Assembly (NCBI RefSeq): GCF_049366555.1
Contig: NZ_JBMMGT010000022.1
Coordinates: 1 to 43,967 of the forward strand
DNA length: 43,967 bases
Origin: Avibacterium volantium_A
GTDB lineage: Bacteria; Pseudomonadota; Gammaproteobacteria; Enterobacterales; Pasteurellaceae
Direction: 5' to 3'
Positions 40,424-43,967 of the stretch are shown here, one piece after another (within the stretch, counting starts at the first letter, position 1; each line of letters starts with the position of its first letter). The notes under the pieces were generated by a model. The model did not search any database. It was not told where the DNA came from and saw only the letters and a program-made list of their open reading frames with translations. Position numbers and translations under genes: made by a program.

Positions 40424-43015
40424 ATTGGTTAAGATCACTTCCATATCTTCCACTAATGGCAAGCGTGGGTTTGCCGGGGAGCATTGGTCTTCAAAGGCAA
40501 GCAAGGCAATATCACGGCGTGCGTCAAGCCACGTTTGCTCATCAATGCCTTGTTCTTTGAAAGACATTTGAATGCCAACGCGTGCTGCTAAATCGTAGCA
40601 GGCTTGGGCGAACGATTTCACGCCCTCTTCAGGGGTGGCACAAGGCAGCCCGAGCATTCTGGCGATGTCTTGGTATTTCACATCGGCTTTGTAGTGGTTG
40701 TATTTCGGCCAAGTGGACACTTTTTGCGGACGCGTTCCGTTATAGCGGATAACGTGTGGCATTAAGATCGCATTGGTACGTCCGTGTGGGGTGTGGAAGC
40801 GTCCCCCGATTTTGTGGGCGAGCGAGTGGTTCATTCCTAAGAACGCATTGGCAAATGCCATTCCTGCCATTGTGGAGGCGTTGTGCATTTTTTCTCTCGC
40901 TTGCGGATCTTTTTCTTTCACCGAACGCTCGAGGTTTTCAAAGACCAATTTGATGGCTTGTAAGGCTAAGCCGTCAGTGAAGTCGTTGGCAAGCACGGAA
41001 ACATAGGCTTCTGTCGCGTGGGTGAGTACATCTAAGCCCGTATCGGCGGCAACGTGAGCTGGCACGGTCATTACTAACGCGGGATCAACAATGGCAACCG
41101 TTGGCGTGAGTGAGTAGTCGGCGATTGGGTATTTTTTATCCCCCTCGGTGATCACCGCAAATGGCGTTACTTCAGAACCTGTACCTGAAGTGGTTGGAAT
41201 ACCAATAAAGCGTGCTTTGCGTCCTAATTGTGGGAATTTGAATGCACGTTTACGGATATCCATAAATTTCTGTACGAGATCGCGGAAATCCACTTCAGGC
41301 TGTTCATAAAATAGCCACATTACTTTTGCCGCGTCCATTGATGAGCCACCGCCTAAGGCGATGATGGTGTCTGGTTTGTAGCTACGGATTAGCTCAACCC
41401 CACGGCGTACGGTTTCGATACTTGGATCAGGCTCAACATCAGCAAATAATTGATAAGTAACGTGATTTCCGCGTGCGGTGATTTGTTTTGCCACTTTTTC
41501 CACAAAGCCTAAATCGACCATTGTGCGGTCGGTGATGATGACCACACGCTCCATTCCTTTCATTGATTGTAAATATTGGATTGAATCCCGTTCAAAATAG
41601 ATTTTTGAAGGCACTTTGAACCATTGCATATTATTTCTCCGTCTTCCCACTCGTTTAATATTTAGTAAATTCACCGCACTGACGTTGTTGCCTACGGCGT
41701 TTTTGCCGTAAGAGCCACAGCCAAGTGTGAGAGAAGGGAGGAAAGAGTTATACACATCGCCAATACCGCCAAAGGTGGACGGGGAATTCCAAATGACGCG
41801 AATGGCTTTAACGCGTTCACCAAATTCTTTCGCTAATTCTGCGTCTTTGGTGTGAATGGCAGCGGAATGACCTAAACCGTTAAATTCCACCATTTGTTCG
41901 GCAAGTTTCACCCCTTCTTCACGGGAATGGGATTTAAGCAAGGCTAGCACAGGGGAAAGTTTTTCACGAGTGAGTGGCTCTTTTGGCCCAACTTCTTTAC
42001 ATTCAGCTAACAGAATATTGGTTTTTTCTGGCACGTCAAAACCAGCTTGTTGCGCGATCCAATGGGCGGGTTTACCCACTACGTTGGCGTTTAATTTTGC
42101 CCCTGCACAGTTTGCGCTGTTCGCTTTTGCGCCGAACATAAATTCTTCCAACATCGCTTTTTCTCTTTTATTGACAAGGTAGACCCCATAAGATTTCATT
42201 TCTTTGACAAAATCATCATAGATTTCCTCATCAACAATTGCTGCTTGCTCAGAAGCACAAATCATTCCGTTATCAAAAGCTTTTGACATTACAATATCGT
42301 GTACAGCTTGTGGAAGATCGGCACTTTTTTCTACATAAGCTGGTACATTGCCCGCCCCCACGCCTAGAGCAGGTTTACCGCAAGAATAAGCCGCTTCAAC
42401 CATTGCATTACCGCCTGTGGCTAAAATAGTTGCGACACCAGGGTGTTTCATTAAGGCTGCTGTGCCTTCCATTGATGGCGTTTCAATCCATTGAATACAA
42501 TGTTTTGGCGCGCCCGCTGCCACTGCGGCATCATAAACAATACGCGCAGCATGAGCAGAAGATTGTTGTGCAGAAGGGTGGAAAGCAAAAATAATTGGGT
42601 TACGAGTTTTGAGGGCGATAAGGGCTTTGAAGATGGTGGTGGAAGTTGGGTTAGTGGTCGGCGTGATACCGCAAATCACCCCAACAGGGTCGGCAATTTC
42701 GGTAATGCCTGTTACATCATCTTCACTAATCACCCCAACGGTTTTGAGATTTCGCATATTATTCACCACATATTCGCAGGCAAATAAATTTTTCGTTGCT
42801 TTATCTTCAAACACACCGCGCCCCGTTTCTTCATAAGCGTGCATCGCAAGCACACCGTGCTGATCGAGCGCCGCCACCGAGGCTTTCGCCACAATGTAAT
42901 CAACCTGTTCTTGGTTGAGCTGGCGGAATTCTTCTAAGGCAACCAAGCCTTTTTCCACCAAGGCGTTCACTTCTGCTTGAGCTGGGCTAATTGTGTTTTC
43001 AACCACGTTACTCAT
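40391..43015 (-). CDS. adhE: Bifunctional aldehyde-alcohol dehydrogenase AdhE
   Basis: The 874-residue enzyme reduces acetyl-CoA to acetaldehyde and then ethanol, regenerating NAD in fermentation. The N-terminal aldehyde dehydrogenase domain (about 1-440) has the catalytic Cys253 in FDNGMICASEQAA, ITPTTNPTSTTIFK and the substrate loop GGNAMVEAAYSCGKPALGVGAGN. The linker (about 440-460) leads to the iron-dependent alcohol dehydrogenase domain with IALGGGSSMDAAK, PTTSGTGSEVTPFAVI, DTGLDVLTHATEAYVS and the metal histidines in FLGMNHSLAHKIGG and FHTPHGRTNAI. The length is close to E. coli (891). It is monocistronic, with a candidate FNR/CRP site upstream. Confidence 0.97.
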   Translation of the reverse strand: MSNVVENTISPAQAEVNALVEKGLVALEEFRQLNQEQVDYIVAKASVAALDQHGVLAMHAYEETGRGVFEDKATKNLFACEYVVNNMRNLKTVGVISEDDVTGITEIADPVGVICGITPTTNPTSTTIFKALIALKTRNPIIFAFHPSAQQSSAHAARIVYDAAVAAGAPKHCIQWIETPSMEGTAALMKHPGVATILATGGNAMVEAAYSCGKPALGVGAGNVPAYVEKSADLPQAVHDIVMSKAFDNGMICASEQAAIVDEEIYDDFVKEMKSYGVYLVNKREKAMLEEFMFGAKANSANCAGAKLNANVVGKPAHWIAQQAGFDVPEKTNILLAECKEVGPKEPLTREKLSPVLALLKSHSREEGVKLAEQMVEFNGLGHSAAIHTKDAELAKEFGERVKAIRVIWNSPSTFGGIGDVYNSFLPSLTLGCGSYGKNAVGNNVSAVNLLNIKRVGRRRNNMQWFKVPSKIYFERDSIQYLQSMKGMERVVIITDRTMVDLGFVEKVAKQITARGNHVTYQLFADVEPDPSIETVRRGVELIRSYKPDTIIALGGGSSMDAAKVMWLFYEQPEVDFRDLVQKFMDIRKRAFKFPQLGRKARFIGIPTTSGTGSEVTPFAVITEGDKKYPIADYSLTPTVAIVDPALVMTVPAHVAADTGLDVLTHATEAYVSVLANDFTDGLALQAIKLVFENLERSVKEKDPQAREKMHNASTMAGMAFANAFLGMNHSLAHKIGGRFHTPHGRTNAILMPHVIRYNGTRPQKVSTWPKYNHYKADVKYQDIARMLGLPCATPEEGVKSFAQACYDLAARVGIQMSFKEQGIDEQTWLDARRDIALLAFEDQCSPANPRLPLVEDMEVILTNAYYGYDPSQY

Positions 43016-43118
43016 AATGATTTCTCCTAAAGTTTTAAATTGATAATTTTTTTCTGCGAAAAATTATACCTACTTGGAGGGGTAAGAGCGTAAACAATTT
43101 TGCATTAAAAGAGTAAAC

Positions 43119-43134
43119 TGTGATCTAGATCAAA
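43119..43134. promoter_or_regulatory. FNR/CRP-like site upstream of adhE
   Basis: TGTGATCTAGATCAAA lies about 105 bp upstream of the adhE start. It matches the FNR form TTGAT-4 nt-ATCAA with one mismatch and the CRP form TGTGA-6 nt-TCACA with two. An anaerobic activator would suit a fermentation gene. The surrounding 296-bp gap (43016-43311) is AT-rich with no gene visible. Confidence 0.5.
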
Positions 43135-43311
43135 TGGCAAAAATACGCTTATTTTACAAGCATTTAACTCCATTTTAACAAATGGCAAAATTGCCTTATT
43201 TTTTAAAGAGATCCAACCATCAGCAAAGCAAAGTGGAATTAATTTAAAAGGTGAAAAAAATCGCTTAAAATCTGTGTAGTTGATAATTATTCCTATTTAT
43301 AGAGGTTAAGT

Positions 43312-43967
43312 ATGAACGAACGTATTTCTTTTGCTCAATTACTCAATTCTTCTATTTTACTCGGCTTTCTCGTGCTGGTTGGCTGGTCGGTGGCTTATTG
43401 TTATAACTGGGGATTGGCTTGGTATTATGGCTATCCTTGGGATATTGTTGAAGTGGGAAGATCGGATATTGCACGCAGTTTATTCCACGTTCTCGGCGTA
43501 TCTGCGTTTATGCTGCTGACCTATGTTTTAGGGATTAAGCTATTGATTTTATTAAAAGCGAAATTCTCATCATCGCCTTTTAACTTTGTTCGCACGTTGC
43601 TAACTTGCTTCATTTTAAGCTTCCCATTATTTTTAGAAATTACCGTGCTGATTAAAGTGTTCACGCTTTATAGTTTATTAATTTATCTTGCTGGGCTGTT
43701 CATCATCAGCTTGTTATTATGTCGTTTTTTCACCCGTTACAACATCTGTATGCTATGGCAATTTCTCACCACAAAACAAATCAACATTGTGCCAACAATG
43801 GCGGTGATTTATTTTTACTTTGTGATTCTTGCTTGTCTTGTGGGTTATCTGCGCCCTTTTAACAAAGAGATGTATCATAAACTAGAGATTAATGCCGAGC
43901 AGTATTTTATCCTAGCCAAGAACTGTAACAGTCTGATTTTAGGTAAAAGTTATGAAAAGGGCGGTAA
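43312..43967 (+). CDS. Multi-span membrane protein, 3' truncated by the window end
   Basis: Translation from the ATG at 43312 (MNERISFAQLLNSSILLGFL, with AGAGGTTAAG upstream) stays open for 218 codons to the window end. It has about five predicted membrane segments near residues 12-30, 57-81, 95-116, 117-137 and 160-180. Between them, YNWGLAWYYGYPWDIVEVGRSD (about 31-52) forms a conserved-looking aromatic loop, and after the last span a soluble part begins. No family motif is recognised. It is divergent from adhE, 296 bp away. The end and full size are not visible. Confidence 0.75.
   Translation, partial: MNERISFAQLLNSSILLGFLVLVGWSVAYCYNWGLAWYYGYPWDIVEVGRSDIARSLFHVLGVSAFMLLTYVLGIKLLILLKAKFSSSPFNFVRTLLTCFILSFPLFLEITVLIKVFTLYSLLIYLAGLFIISLLLCRFFTRYNICMLWQFLTTKQINIVPTMAVIYFYFVILACLVGYLRPFNKEMYHKLEINAEQYFILAKNCNSLILGKSYEKGG

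Overview
This window looks like a chromosomal segment from the family Pasteurellaceae. The 9-bp Hin-type DNA uptake sequence (AAGTGCGGT or its complement) occurs about twenty times by eye, often as inverted pairs that form terminators. The housekeeping proteins and gene orders (glyQ/glyS, tatABC with ubiE-ubiJ-ubiB, rpe-gph-trpS, glpF/glpK, rraA/menA) are those of gamma-proteobacteria close to Haemophilus, Aggregatibacter, Avibacterium and Pasteurella. An intact hemB argues against H. influenzae itself, which is known to lack most of the haem pathway. I cannot name the species.

Layout. (1) 1-2.2 kb is accessory DNA: a TacA/TacT-type acetyltransferase toxin-antitoxin pair with a palindromic operator, a nested-palindrome repeat element, a probable type III (TenpIN-like) RNA-protein toxin-antitoxin locus whose candidate antitoxin RNA is two 54-nt tandem repeats, and a frameshifted small zinc-ribbon gene. 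(2) 2.5-12.0 kb is one 3142-residue trimeric autotransporter adhesin. (3) 12.2-17.4 kb holds glyQ, a glutaredoxin-like gene, a frameshifted PDDEXK nuclease gene (YhcG/DUF1016), a DUF559 endonuclease gene, GC-rich inverted repeats, and glyS with an unusual internal insertion. (4) 17.5-19.3 kb is the divergent nitric-oxide module nsrR/hmp with a good NsrR operator. (5) 19.4-25.5 kb, minus strand, is ubiE-ubiJ-ubiB-tatA-tatB-tatC-hemB. (6) 25.5-32.9 kb holds a DASS-family transporter, rraA, menA, trmO, divergent glpF/glpK and an exported protein of unknown role. (7) 33-36.7 kb holds rpe-gph-trpS, an ArgO-type exporter and ridA. (8) 36.7-39.6 kb holds a ParE/RelE-type toxin-antitoxin pair and a divergent p-aminobenzoate module (pabB plus a short class-IV PLP protein against pabA). 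(9) 39.7-44 kb holds dps with an OxyR-like operator, adhE with a tandemly duplicated 3' end, and the start of a multi-span membrane protein cut by the window end.

Together, many genes point to life in a host with shifts between oxygen and anaerobiosis: NO detoxification (nsrR/hmp), peroxide defence (dps), mixed-acid fermentation (adhE), quinone synthesis (ubi genes, menA), glycerol use (glpFK) and folate precursor synthesis (pab genes). The adhesin is the obvious surface factor. Three toxin-antitoxin loci of three different types, two frameshifted genes and several repeat families mark the accessory parts. No tRNA, rRNA, insertion sequence, prophage or CRISPR array was seen. The best candidate for a less-described system is the TenpIN-like locus at 1.06-1.76 kb.
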